Under the pieces are notes generated by a model. It searched no databases. It saw only the letters and a program-made list of their open reading frames with translations, and was not told where the DNA came from. A program made the translations under genes and the position numbers. A DNA stretch of 64,000 nt from Manis javanica (lineage: Eukaryota; Chordata; Mammalia; Pholidota; Manidae): NCBI RefSeq assembly GCF_040802235.1, contig NC_133169.1, positions 41,051,034 through 41,115,033 on the forward strand, in the 5' to 3' direction. Shown here piece after piece: positions 48,641-61,088 of the stretch (positions are counted from its first letter, which is position 1; each line of letters opens with the position of its first letter).

Positions 48641-51589
48641 TTTTGTTCCCCTACACAACTGTAGCTGCTACACAGCATACTGAGAGTACATTACCCACTT
48701 TTTCTATTTTAAGCTGGTCCTACCTGATCCTCAAGTAATTCAACCTCAGCCTTGATCAATTTGCCATTATTACTATTTCTGTGAAAAATCACAGCTTATA
48801 GCTCAGGCAGCTTCTCGTTCAGGAAAGGTAATCATATCCATGAGGTTAATGATTTGTCAATCTCTGCACATGTGGAGGAGTATTTCTCCTATGAGCTCAG
48901 TTCTCTGATATTTATAGAAAGTTCAATGATTTAACCTTGGTTGGTATTTTTCTTCTAGTAAGGACATGGGTAAGCACTTCCAATATCATTACAGGTGGGA
49001 ACTGAAAACAGAGTATTCTATATTTACTAATGTATACTCCAAATAGTTTATTTTTATCAACTTGCTGTTAGTGTTTTCAAGTTTTTTTTGGAAATTCCAA
49101 CTCTCTTAATGTTTCGATCACAGATCATTTGACAAGGAATATTTCCAGAGGTAATTCCTTCATGTACATGTGCGGTGGCTATACCCACATTCATGCGTCA
49201 AGAACAGAGGAATAATTGACGCACTGTTTACCTAAGGGACCAGGCCTGCAAACCCACTTTCCTCTGTGGACTGTATGCACAACAGTAAATTAGCCTTGGC
49301 CTATTGAAATTATAATTTCAAGGTAGTTAGCCTCCTTTGTTCAGGCTTCTCTGTTTCCAAGTTTTAAAGAAAAGAGATATGAAGCAGCATTAATTTTATT
49401 TATCTGAGTAAGTAGGAGTATTTTTCTCAGGAAATATGTTGAAGAAAAGTCGTTATGATTTCTTGAGCTGCTTAATATATGATACTGTAGCCTAAATATG
49501 ATTACAAGTAAAATGGTAATCCTCAGTAAAACATCTCTTTGAAAGCATCTCATGTCTATGCAATCTTACATACATGCTTTCTTCAGCCTGAATAGGCAAT
49601 TTAGTTCAGTAGGAGCTAGGGTTTATTTTAGTCAATTTATGTAATAAGTCAGTTTTTCATTTCAGGATGGATAATCTGGTTTCATTTAATTTTTAAAGTG
49701 GTACAGTGTTTCAACTCTAAGGCCACACTCAACAGCTACTTATATTTACTTTTATTTAAGAATGATATGTTGACTATTAAATCTATTCACTGTGTTTAAA
49801 TATTTCCTGAAAGACTTTGACAACTGAAGGGAATGAGGATTGGTATATATTTGCATACAAATCATCTTAATGATGCATAAACAGTCCCTTAAATATAATT
49901 TACTATTTTTTCCAAAATATATACTAAACAAAATTCCATTGGTTGATTTTATTCTTCTTCATGTTTCTGAATAGAATGAAATTTTTATATTGTAGTTGAA
50001 GAAAATTGTCTCCAAATAATGCTATCTTATTGGTTTTTAATAATTTAGGTGACTGTATTTCTTCATATTTTCTAAATTGTTCATAATCATCACTAAAGTG
50101 GCTTTAAAAATAAGAAAGTCAAACCTGTGGTCCATCAAGCAGAGGTTGAGCCATTCGGGACTGAAGCCATCATTCAGCTCCAAATGCTTAGGAAATATTT
50201 TGGAAAATATCTAGTAGGTAATTTTGGAATTAAATCAATAGCATAAAAAACTACTTGTATAAATGTTATTTATTAAATGTCAGAGAGGTCAAAATCTAAT
50301 CAAGATGCTCATTAACTCACTGTAAACTGAATGCCTGCTATGTTCTTTCCATGATAAGGGCCAATTTAAATACACTGTGAAATTTTTTTCTTCATTCTGC
50401 AGATTATACTATTATAATACACAATACAGTTGATATCAGTGCCTCAGAGTTAGGTACCATATGAATCAGGAAATTTTTGCCTGAGAGTTAAATACCAGGT
50501 GAGATATGCTGAATTTTAAATGTGATTTGGGGCAGTGGAGCGGTGAGCCTAGAAGATGCCTCTCTGTGTGGCAGGTTTGATACTAGAAATTTTCCATAAG
50601 CTTTCTAATCTCAATGTTGTGTTTCATGCGTAATGATTCTGAGAACCAGCCTATTCAGCCAGGGCACTGTGCGGTGCGCTTCCATTGATCCTTCTCAAGT
50701 GTTCAATACGTCATTTCACAACAGGTACCTACTGACTTCATTTCTCCTCTCTGGAGTGCTGGGTGGAGAGGGCTGATGACAGCAGATACCATCCCTGCCA
50801 CCATGTGTCCTAGAGAGCGTGCATTCAGTGAAAAGGTGCATAACTATGTGTTCTGCATGTCTTTACCTTATCTATCTAAACTTACAATAGCTGCTTTACT
50901 GATTTCCTTTATTAAATTTACGTCATGTATTTTAATATTATGTAACACAGTAACTTTTGGAAACTCTCAGTATCATTTAAATTCATGATTTTTATTATTT
51001 CTTGCCTTCAAGAGTAAAGTTAGGTTGCAGGTCAAGATAAAAGTACCAACACTTTACCTTAAGCATATAACTGATAATCAAAATAATCATTTGATAATAC
51101 CTTTTAGTATCATATATTGTTCCAGAAATTATACTAAGTTCGCTTTGAAACAAGACCAAGAAGTAAAGAAAAGAAAGGATAGCCTTGTGTTTGTTCCAGC
51201 AGTGACATTGTTGCTGAGTTACCATCAGTAAGACACTTATTCAGTTTCTTTGAGTTAGAAATACATTTCCATTGTGTAACTTGCTCTCCACCATGCACTC
51301 TTTTATTTTTTCTTGATATACAATATTATATTGGTTTCCAGCCATAAGACAGAAAGAATTCCTGTCATGTTTGACTTCTTTATGCCTAATTACTACATGT
51401 TAAGGTCCTCCACATTTAGAGATTCAGATTGTAGACATATAAATAATAGGCATGTAAGATACAAAGCGTCCATGTTGTTCTTAGCCCAATGAGTTTACTT
51501 ATTTGCTTGGATTATTTAAAACAAATTTAAATATGAATCTTCAAAGACTATCATTCATCTACATAATTACTGCTCATGTTTTTACTTTT
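48641..51589. other. Intergenic DNA, no gene seen
   Basis: About 2.9 kb of AT-rich DNA. A short L1 3'-end-like piece (minus strand) may lie near 51300-51345. All open runs are short and without family motifs. Confidence 0.45.
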
Positions 51590-52130
51590 TTATTTAAGTG
51601 TCATTGACATACAATCTTATGAAGGTTTCACATCAACAACATTGTGGTTTCAACATTCACCCATATTATAAAGTCTCCCACACACCCCATTGCAGTAAGA
51701 TGGTGCAGAGTCACTACTTGTCTTCTCCATGCTGTACTGCTGTCCCCATGACCTACTTATATTGTGAGTACAAATTGTAGTGTCCCTTAATCCCCTTCTC
51801 CCTCCCTCCACAACCACCCAGTCCAACTGCTTCCCATTATTAACTACTAGTCCCTTCTTGGAGTCTGTGATCCTGCTTCTGTTTAGTTCCTTCAGTCTTG
51901 CTTTGTTGTTATACTCCAAAAACGAGTGAAATCATTTGAAACTTGTCTCTCTCTGCCAGGTTTATTTCACTGAGCATAATATCCTCTAGCTCCCTTCATG
52001 CTGTTGCAAATGGTAGAATTTGTTTTCTTCTTATGGCTGAATAATATTCCATTGTGTATATGTACCACATCTTCTTTATCCATTCATCCACTGGTGGACA
52101 CTTACGTTGCTTCCAAATAGTGGCTATCAT
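51590..52130 (-). mobile_element. 5'-truncated L1 3' end (L1-B type)
   Basis: Reverse complement of an L1 3' UTR and ORF2 end. The terminal block (GTCATTGACATACAATCTTATGAAGG on the plus strand) is the type found in L1-B, and the ORF2 end is recognisable at 51960-52125 (mirror of the EGIM...SEI and MEYYSAIR blocks). About 540 bases. A weak TAATTAC match on both sides may be part of a target duplication but I do not rely on it. Confidence 0.85.
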
Positions 52131-52718
52131 AAATATTTAATTACAACTATTGTTTTAAGATTTCTCCTTAGATGATATTTTTTCCTTTTTGCAACTAATA
52201 ATCCAAGAAAGTATTGGACTGTATGTAAGAGATATAGTTGATGATAGCTGTGCCCTTTACCTGACTCTGAATTTTTCTCCAAATTTTTTCATTTTTGTTC
52301 CATGTACATGTATTGATAAATGTGATAAACAACTGAAACATATATTAATTAATGAATTTAATTAATAAATTCATGTCTCTGGATTCAGAGCTGTTACCCA
52401 AAATGGAAGTTTAAAGTAATTGCATAAAAGCTAAAATTTCTACAAAAATTTAAAAACAAACATATATTTAAACAATATATTAAAATGTAAAAAACAAATA
52501 TGCCATAATCCCTAGGGTAGAATGTGTTATAGATGATCTTTTAAGATTTCTTAGTAAATTCTGCTGAAAGGATAATATATGTATTCATGAACACTAAAAG
52601 ATGAAGGGCAGGAAGGGAAGAGACTTGAGATATTGGAACGTGGTGCAGGAATTAATTTGAAAATTTTCTCCACACTATAAAAATAATGCTTATAATTAAA
52701 ATTATTTAAAAATGATCT
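52131..52718. other. 5' flank of the second OR locus
   Basis: AT-rich DNA without a gene. It should contain the 5' intron or promoter of the OR at 52746, but no exon could be placed. Confidence 0.35.
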
Positions 52719-52745
52719 TTGCATTTGCAAATTAGGAGCAAGAGA

Positions 52746-53673
52746 ATGTCATGTCAGAACAACCAGACTTCAGGGTGTGACTTCCTCCTCTCGGATCTGT
52801 TTCAAGGCCCCTCAGCTCCCTGGACCTTCTTTGCCCTCACGGTGCTGGATCTCCTGGGGGCTCTGCTGGGCAGCACCACAATGATCACCCTCATTAGGGC
52901 TGACCCTCAGCTCCACAGTCCCATGTACTTCCTGCTCGACCGGCTTTCCCTCATGGACCTCTTGTACATCTCTACGTTTGTCCCCAAAATGGCCCTGGAC
53001 TTTCTCTTTGGGGACAATCACATCTCCTTCTTGGGGTGTAGCATTCAGATGTTCCTCTTCACGAGCCTTGTGGGGACAGAGTGCCTGCTGCTGGCTGTCA
53101 TGGCTTATGACCGCTATGTGGTCGTCTTCCACCCACTGCACTACGCCATCCTCATGCGCCCCAGGGTCTGCACACGCCTGGTGCTCACGTCCTGGCTGGG
53201 CGCACTGCTCAATGCCTCCATCCATGTTATCTATACTATGAATCTCCCTGACTGTGCCTCTAGGCAAATCCATCATTTCTTTTGTGAGATCCCACGCTTA
53301 CTGAAACTGGTCTGTGCTGACACTTCCCAGTATGAAAAGGGTGTTTTTGTCAGTGGGGTGATTTTTCTCCTCCCTCCCATTTCAGCCATTCTGGCCTCCT
53401 ATGGACGCATACTGTTCATTGTGCTGGGCATGCGCTCGAGCCTGGGGCTCACGAAAACCTTGGCTACTTGCTCTTCTCACTTGACTGTGGTGTCTCTGTT
53501 CTACAGGGCTGCCATCTTCAAGTACATTCTGCCCAAGTCCTACCACTCCCCCTGAGCAGGATGAAGTGCTCTCCGTCTTCTACACCATCCTCACGCCCAC
53601 GCTCAACCCCCTCATCTACAGCCTGCGGAACAAGGACATCGCCAGAGCCCTCAGGAGGCTTCTCAGGAAATGA
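52746..53673 (+). pseudogene. Olfactory receptor, OR2-family, single frameshift
   Basis: A class II OR, OR2T/OR2AJ-like by general similarity. It reads 269 residues from ATG 52746 (A at -3) to a TGA at 53553-53555. A run of five C at 53548-53552 has one base too many. In the shifted frame the remaining 39 residues, [12 protein letters not shown] to the TM7 motif [13 protein letters not shown] and LLRK, are intact to TGA 53671-53673. Family marks before the break: sequon at Asn6, LHSPMYFLLDRLS, MAYDRYVVVFHPLHY and LATCSSHL. Two conserved spots are unusual: GS instead of GN in TM1 (residues 42-43) and VVF instead of AIC after DRY. It could be a young pseudogene, a polymorphic allele or a homopolymer sequencing error. 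Upstream at 52719 the frame opens with TTG, not ATG. Confidence 0.9.
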
Positions 53674-53738
53674 GGGCTGTGCGGTGCTGTTGTTTGCAAT
53701 GTGAATCCACTACAGTGTGAGCTTCTGCTTTGAAATGG

Positions 53739-53744
53739 AATAAA
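53739..53744 (+). terminator. Poly(A) signal AATAAA after the OR locus
   Basis: Canonical AATAAA 66 bases after the TGA at 53673, consistent with a short 3' UTR for the OR at 52746. Not proven to be used. Confidence 0.4.
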
Positions 53745-53749
53745 CAGGT

Positions 53750-55764
53750 ATGTATATAGACATATCCATGTGCATTTAACAGGTGACACCATGTATTTGA
53801 GAATTAGGGGAAAACATAATACCTTCTGTAATGATACAACTTAACATTGTCATTTTCTTATAGTTAAACATATGTACCTCAGCAGTGAATGATAACAAAA
53901 ATGGAGATATTTTATTCATGTAATATATGTAACAATTTTTTTCTTATCATATTTCATTTGTTCATTTTATAAAAAGTACACAGATTTTTTAAAGAGAAGA
54001 ACATCATTTACCAATTTCCTTTATTAGAAGAATTTAGATGTATATTCCCTAACTACCACTGTAAATGGTATAATGATAAAAATTTCAAGTATATACTATT
54101 TTCTAAATATTTCTCCTTTGAAAATTCTTTTTCTCATGATATGACATGGAATTATTGAAATATTTATTAATACCATGTATGTTTTAGCACAAATTAATTA
54201 AATAGTGTTCTTTTAAGATACTTTAAAAATTTGTTTAATCTGTCTTTCTCTTTGTTATGTGGCTCAGTACTTGTGATTTCCAAAATAAAACATACATTTT
54301 AGTGAAAACATTTCTTTTCTATTGTATAGAATTTTCAAAATGCCAATTACTCTTCATTAGAGTTGTTATCTTTAGCTGTTTTATATTTACTTCCGAAATT
54401 GCCTGATTTTATGGCTTATCTATTACTTTTAATTTTTAATAACTTTTGCATTGTATTTTACTGTTACTTTTGTATGTAAAATAAATTTATCACTAATCAA
54501 AACTCTTGTCACAATATGGCAATTCCATATTATCATTTCCCCTGCAAAGTGTAACCTATCAGGGTTCATTGTGGCCTGGATCACAGGGAGGAAGTTAGGT
54601 AAGGACAGGGCATTCACTTACTGTTATTCAATACTTTGGGATTTATTTAACCTGGTAAATTTAGAGAGGATAAATTTTAAAATGTCAATCTAAATAATTC
54701 CATAAGATGACATAAAAGAAACACTTTACATAGGCAAAAAATATATTTTTATAAAATAAATGTATGTTCTATAATATTACACAGTAAAAAATATATATTC
54801 ACATATTACAAAATATGTATATTAAAATAAATTTTAAATTATTGCATATTTACATGTGTATATATTTAATGATATACACATACATATTTATAACATATAT
54901 ATGCTCGAAAACTTGGGTAGTGAGATGATGTAGGTTATATGTACTATATGTTTTATCACTTTCCTGTAAAACACCTTAAACAATTTCCTCAGAGAGACAA
55001 CTTCCTTGAGCAGACAATCATTGATTTTACTCTCAGATGGAAATATTAGAATATAAGTATCTCATTTAAGTAAAAAATTAAGTCCTCTGATGGGTAATAC
55101 TTGCCTCAAGTCGAATCACTGGTGTAAAACTTACTAGACTAGTAAAGGGAAAATTCAAGTTTTGGAATACCTGAATCTTGCAGTTTAGGGTGATCTCCTT
55201 AAGAAAAGCAGTAAAAAATACGAGTACAGTGTTGACATAGGCAACATTGGAAAGGGCCTTTGCAAATGAGAGGCCTTTAACTTTAAATTTCTTGAGCTTC
55301 ATAGCTCCTTCTGATTTATTTTTGAATAATTTTTAGAAGTGTTCCTCAATTCACATTTTGTTATTTTCATTTTGACATTGTGTGAGAAAGAGATTTAAGT
55401 GTAACAGGTAACAACAAAAAATTTCTTGGGAAGGTTATGAGAAAATTCAATCTCAAATGCTGTGGTACAAAAATGGTGGTGTGTCCTTAGGTACCACACA
55501 GTGAGCCCTGGGGGTAAAACTGGATTCCAATAGTGGGGTAGAACTGAGGAGGGCAGCACACTGCCCAAGTGAGAGAAACAGGAACTTACCATTTGTTTAT
55601 ATATGCAGAGATTTACTACTTATTTTCTATTGGGACCCATGATAACACCAATTACAAAGGGCAATAAAAAATTAGTCAATTGTAATCAAATCACAGTGTT
55701 CCCTGTGACATAACAAGTATTCAATAAGTACTAGTTTAAGTAATGATGATTGTTTTTATTGGAG
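53750..55764. other. AT-rich intergenic DNA, no gene seen
   Basis: Very AT-rich, especially 54720-54900, where TATA-type simple sequence is common. No gene or firm repeat recognised. Confidence 0.45.
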
Positions 55765-56790
55765 TTATTATTTTTTTAATATTTTTAGTCAAGTATAGTT
55801 GATACACAGTATTATATTGGTTTCCAGCATATAGTATAATGATTTAACAATTTCACACAATATTAAATCCTAACCTCAACTACTTTAGTTGCTATCTGTC
55901 AACATCTCTCATGTTGAACAAAACTATTGATTGTATTTTTTATGCTATACTTTCATTCCTGTGACTAATTTATATTATGATTGTGATTTTTGTGCCTGTA
56001 TACCCTTCACCTATTTTACCCACACACCCCAACCATCCCCATGGTAACCACCAGTCACTTCTCAGTGTCTATGAGTCTAATGCTGTTTTGTTCATTTTGT
56101 TTTGTTTTGTTTTTAGATTCCACATGCAAGTGAAATCATTTGGTATTTGTCTTTCTCCATCTGGTTTATTTCACTTAGTATAATACCTTCTAGATCCATC
56201 CATGATGTCAAAATTGGGAGGATTTCTTCTTTGTAGCTGAATATCCCATTGTACATATGTATCACGTTTTCTTTATCCATTCATCTATGGACAGATACTC
56301 AGGTTTCTTCCATATCTTGGCTATTGTAAATAATGTGATAATAAACATAGGGGTGCATATATCTTTTCAAATGAGAGATTTTGTTTTCTTTGGGTAAATT
56401 CCTAGAAATGAAGTTACTGGATTGTACAGTATTTCTATTTTTTAGTTTTCAGAGGAACCTCCATACTGCTCTCCACATTGGCTGCATTACTTACATTACC
56501 TCCAATAGTATAGGAGGTTCCTTTTTCTCTACATCCTCACCAACACTTGTTACTTCTTGTCTTTTGGATGTTCGCCATCCTTCCTAGGGTGAGGTGATAT
56601 CTCACTGTGATTTTAATTTGTATTTCCCTGATGATTAGCGATGTGGAGCATTTATTCATGTGCCTGTTGCCCATCTGTGTGTCTTCTTTGAAACATCTAC
56701 TCAGGTCCTCTGCCCCTTGGGCTACATTTATTGCTTTGTTTTGGTGTTGAGGCTTCTGAGCTCTTTATATATTGTGGATTATCATTCTGT
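55765..56790 (-). mobile_element. L1-H: inverted L1 3' end (older type)
   Basis: The plus strand reads as the reverse complement of an L1 3' UTR (55765-56130, with TATTATATTGGTTTCCAGCA) followed by the ORF2 end: mirror of the SEI and EGIM block near 56160, of MEYYS near 56245, of the GIYPK block near 56390 and of REMQ near 56620. It is truncated near 56790. Its 3' UTR differs from those of L1-A to L1-D. Confidence 0.88.
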
Positions 56791-57639
56791 GTCAACTAAG
56801 ATGGATTCAGAAATGAAGGTACCTCCATTACTTTTCTGCAGTCTGGACACAAAACCTTCACATTTATCCACATTCAAGAGTGACTTACTTCTAGTAAAGA
56901 CTCTAAAGCAAAAAAAAAACAAAAAACAAAAATAGCAGATTATCCCAACAGATAATGACTTATAACCAACCTGTAATAAATCCACAGCTCTGCCCAGTGT
57001 TTAGCCTATCCAGCCACATGGATGTTATTAAGAGTTGACCTCCTCCTACCTGTTTCATCGCCCCACAAAGGACAAATCACCCAACAAAGGGCAAAGTGTT
57101 TCTACCTGGGAAACACTCTAGGTCCCACGCATGGATATATGAATAAAAATATTGGACTGAGAGAGATTTAGGAGGTCAAATTACCTCCAGATGGCAATTC
57201 TTTGGAGTCACACAAACAAGAAATACAAATATTAACTATCATGCTGCTGTACTTAATCAAATGTAAAAAGTTAATTTAAGCAAATATGACATGAAACAAA
57301 TGAACAATTGAGTCAATGTTTCAGATAGTTTCCATTAGAGATAAAATTATTTGTCCTTTAAAATCCAGAACAATGTGTATTGTGGCATTTGATCAAAGTG
57401 AAGCTGAAAAGCCACACACTGTTATCATGATGTAAAATAAACTGAAAACAAAGATTTCAAGTTCAATATTTTAGATCTGTATTTCCAGTTCAGGTTTTGT
57501 CTTAAAATTCTCTCAATTTTCAGGAAAACTACATACTCATAATTCATTCATTCATAAAAAAATGCTGACTAACAAGTACTACATAAACTTTTGACTTTTA
57601 AAATGACAAGAACATTAAACTTCTTAATTACGAAGATGT
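56791..57639. other. Intergenic DNA with A-rich tract
   Basis: No gene seen. An A-rich stretch at 56909-56933 could be the tail of an unrecognised retrocopy. Confidence 0.4.
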
Positions 57640-58060
57640 ATAGTAATCCCATTGTACAGTTGTACCACATTTTATTTATCCATCATCTATTGACAGACAC
57701 TTTGGTTGCTTCCATAGCTTGGCTGTTGCAGATAATGAGGTAATAAACATAGAGGTGCATACATCTTTTCAAAGCAGAGATTTTGTTTTCTTCAGATAAA
57801 AACCTACAAGCGGAGTTACTGGGTCTATGAAGTCTTAAGTCTCAGTCATAATATAAATCAGTCACAGGGATGAAAGCAGAGCATACCAATAGTTCTGTAA
57901 TATCTTTACATGTTGACAGTAACTACACTAGGGATGAGTATTTAATAATGTAGATTACTGTTCAATCACTATGCTGTATACTAGAAACCAATATAATATT
58001 GTATACCAACTATACTTCAATAAAGATAAATAATAAATGAATAAAATAAAAATAAAAAAG
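57640..58060 (+). mobile_element. L1 3' end with 5' inversion (twin-priming type)
   Basis: From 57640 to about 57825 the ORF2 end is inverted (mirror of the QPKC...DEW and GIYPK blocks). From about 57826 the plus strand carries the 3' UTR of the L1-H type (CATAATATAAATCAGTCACAGGGATGAAAG...ATACTAGAAACCAATATAAT) in sense and ends in an A-rich tail near 58060. About 230 bases of L1 are missing at the inversion point compared with 55765-56790. Confidence 0.8.
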
Positions 58061-58896
58061 AAGTCCACCAAGAAAGAGATGGACAATTAGATCATTATGA
58101 TATAATCACAGAGGTACACATGGGTGTGATGTGTTCAGGAAGCAGTGTGTCTAAGTCTAAGGCAAGAGAGACAGTGAGTGCAGGTGGAATAAGCAGCATC
58201 AGTGACAATATTATTGGAGGTGTAAAAGTAAGTGGAGACCTTACAGATGACTCAAATTTAGGGGTAGGCAAAGATGTGAGGATACACCAGGCAATTTCAT
58301 ATTTTGGCAATCTTCAACGCAATGTTGTAAATATACTTTATTTACTTTGAGGAAAAATTAGTTACAAGACTGGGATACATACACAGAAATGAGTTGATTA
58401 GGCTATGAGATCATATTGAGGAATTTCCTCTCATCTCATGTTTACATTTCATACAAAAAGGAGAAAAACAAGGCCTCCTGTCTGCTCTAACACCAGTGTC
58501 CATTTCTATACATCAGCAAATGTTCCTTTTCATCTATATTAGTCTTCACAGTGCACATCCTAAGTAATACAATATTCTCTTCACTATAAAACAATTATAA
58601 GCAAACCATGATGGCTAGATACACGGACATACTAGATGTCTGACAACTGTTCTGCATCATTACTCCACTCTGCAGTGAGTTAAATCATAAAAAGCAAGAG
58701 AATGGTAAATGCTACTTCCAATAATAGCATGTTTCAGCACAGTAAAACACCTGTTCATACATGACGAGGTAAAGAGAATTATTGCATTATACAATGCCAG
58801 GCACAGATCATCCCAAAGAGGCATAAGGAAAACAGGAGGACTCAAGACATTTGTCAATTTATGTTTTTCTTAAATATTTCTTAGGGTTTACATATT
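58061..58896. other. 3' flank of the third OR locus, no gene seen
   Basis: AT-rich DNA. Open runs of 71 and 76 codons at 58095-58350 overlap on opposite strands and have no family motif. Confidence 0.4.
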
Positions 58897-59905
58897 CTAA
58901 AACAGCATTCCAGGCAAATACTTGTTATGTTGTTCATCATCAGCCAGTAGGGTTTCCTGTGGTCGCATTTCCTTTGCAAATATTCGTCCTAACAACAGTC
59001 TCTTCACAGCCTCAATGACATCTTTATTCCTCAGGCTGTAGATATATGGGTTCAGAGGGGTGACAATGATGTAAAACACAGCTACTGCCTTATCCGGTTC
59101 AGGGGAACGCAAGGAATGCGGCCTTGTATAGGTGGAGAGGCCCGTCACGTAGAAGAGACTGGCCACCATCAGGTGAGAGGAGCAGGTGGAGATGGCTTTC
59201 GTCTGTCCTCTGCCTGAGCTCATCTGGAGCACCGCAGTGAGGATGCGGGCGTAAGACACTAGATGGCCACGAATGGTACCAGCAGAACAATGAGGACTGT
59301 CAGGAGGACCACGTGCTCGTACTGGGAAGTGTCCTGGCACACCAGAGGCAACAGGGACTGAACTTCACAGAAAAAGTGGTTAATCAGCCGTGATCCACAG
59401 AACGGGAACTGAAACATGTAAAACGTGTGTATTAAAGCAGTGACAGAACCACTGGCCCACGTGCACGTGACGGTGAACCTACAGATCTTCCTGCTCATGA
59501 GAACACAGTACAGTAAAGGATGACAGACGGCTACATAGCGATCATGAGACATGAAGCTGAGGAGAAGGGCCTCAGTCCCACTAAGGGCCAAGAACACAAA
59601 AGCTTGGGTCTTACAGCCTATATAGGTGATGGCCTGACTCTTTGTCAGAAAGTCAGCTGCTATCCGGGGCACAGTGGTGAAGACGGTCATTATGTCCACG
59701 AGGTGGAGCTGCTGAGCAGAAAGTACATCGGAGCGTGGGGCCCGGCGTCCAGCTGGATGAGAAGGATCAGCAGGATATTCCCCACCAGGGCCACCGAAAA
59801 GAGAGTGGAAATGGCAACAAAGCGGACAGTGTCCAACTGACCGTAGCGGAAAACACCGAGGGGTATAAAATCTGCTTCAACACTTCAATTCCCTGGTATC
59901 TTCAT
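58897..59905 (-). pseudogene. Olfactory receptor pseudogene, OR2-like
   Basis: A decayed class II OR. The ATG at 59905-59903 is followed by a TGA at codon 7 (59887-59885). The N-terminal part, including the TM1 GN motif and PMYFLLS, is readable to about 59712. There one base is lost, shifting into the frame that carries [32 protein letters not shown] and [12 protein letters not shown] second one-base loss near 59261 gives TAG 59261-59259. The third frame carries [22 protein letters not shown] and IYSLRN to TAG 58899-58897. In TM7 the usual PxLNP reads PLNP, so a codon is also missing. It cannot make a receptor. Confidence 0.93.
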
Positions 59906-60930
59906 GGCTTAGAGAGAAATATCAAAGCCGAAAACAGCTGAAAATCCCATGTAACCACAGTGTCCTTTAAGAGAAATCAAAATGATTATTATTAAAAGCA
60001 ATAACATTTTCTTGAATTACCTTTGGTCAGTATATCGGTCTCCATTTCATAAAGAAAATATATGTGAATTTGAATTGTATCTCTTTGGCAAATGGCAAAA
60101 TGAAAATATGATTTTTACAAATTGCAGAAAAATATTTAAAACTAAAAGGTATATGAAGCAATGAGATGATTTGCACATATAAATTATTTCCCTTATCTGT
60201 AAGTCTTCAGGATAACAGACTGGAATCATGTTTCCTAATTAAGAATTCTCGCACTCACTTAACACATATAAATGGTCAACTTAGCAGGAAAAATGTTAAA
60301 CAAGGTGTAATGTTTTTAAATGTCTCTTTACTGCATTTTCTAATTTTGAATTTTATGGTTGGTAATTTGGAATAAGCAATAAATTAGTAATTGGGTCTAA
60401 ATGATACTACAGTTCTTTGAAGTAATAAGCTAACATTATTTATTCTTGATAGTGTAGGTGAGATTTTAGCAATTTAGGAAAAATGGTACACCAGACCTTA
60501 GGAATAGCTTATAAATTAAAACAGACTATTTTAACTTTGACTCAAGTAGCTTGTTAAAACTGGTTGATTCTAACATAACACAGTTTGTTCTCCTTTTCTT
60601 CTGACATGAATTATGTTCTTTTTATATTTCCAGAGCAAGTGATGTTATTAATTATAGACCCTTTCTTCCAAAAGTACTGAAGACCAGCCTTGTCAGCATT
60701 GAGCATGAATCTGCTATGTGTCCAGCACAATCATACCCTCAGAAACCCTACAGGTGAATGGGGGCGAGTGTTTCCTTCTAAAACTGCATCCGTTCTCTTC
60801 ATGGCCATGTATGACTGGCACATCACACACATACGGAGGTGGGGGAGATGAGGCAAATAAGGCAGACTGAGACAGAAAGATATATTAATAATAGACTGTT
60901 ATATTGATAATCATAAGGACATTAAGGAAC
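59906..60930. other. Intergenic DNA, no gene seen
   Basis: AT-rich sequence 5' of the OR pseudogene. Short open runs at 59982-60375 have no family features. Confidence 0.45.
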
Positions 60931-61088
60931 TTGGAGAGAAAGTTTCAAGAAGGGTGCACAGGTGAGAAATAATTTGGACCATTTCTGAGAAGCTTGGAAG
61001 ATCTCATGATTGGAGAGAAAGTTTCAAGAAGGGTGCACAGGTGAGAAATAATTTGGACCATTTCTGAGAAGCTTGGAAGATCTCATGA
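60931..61088. repeat. Exact 79-bp tandem duplication
   Basis: Copy one is 60931-61009 and copy two is 61010-61088. Both start TTGGAGAGAAAGTTTCAAGA and end AGATCTCATGA and are identical over all 79 bases. No reading frame is carried. The identity suggests a recent event. Confidence 0.95.

Noticed and set aside
52719-52745. Start of the second OR at 52719
   Set aside because: The codon is TTG; the first in-frame ATG is 52746, which begins a normal OR N-terminus.
52812-53276. A 154-codon frame on the minus strand
   Set aside because: Antisense shadow of the OR at 52746.
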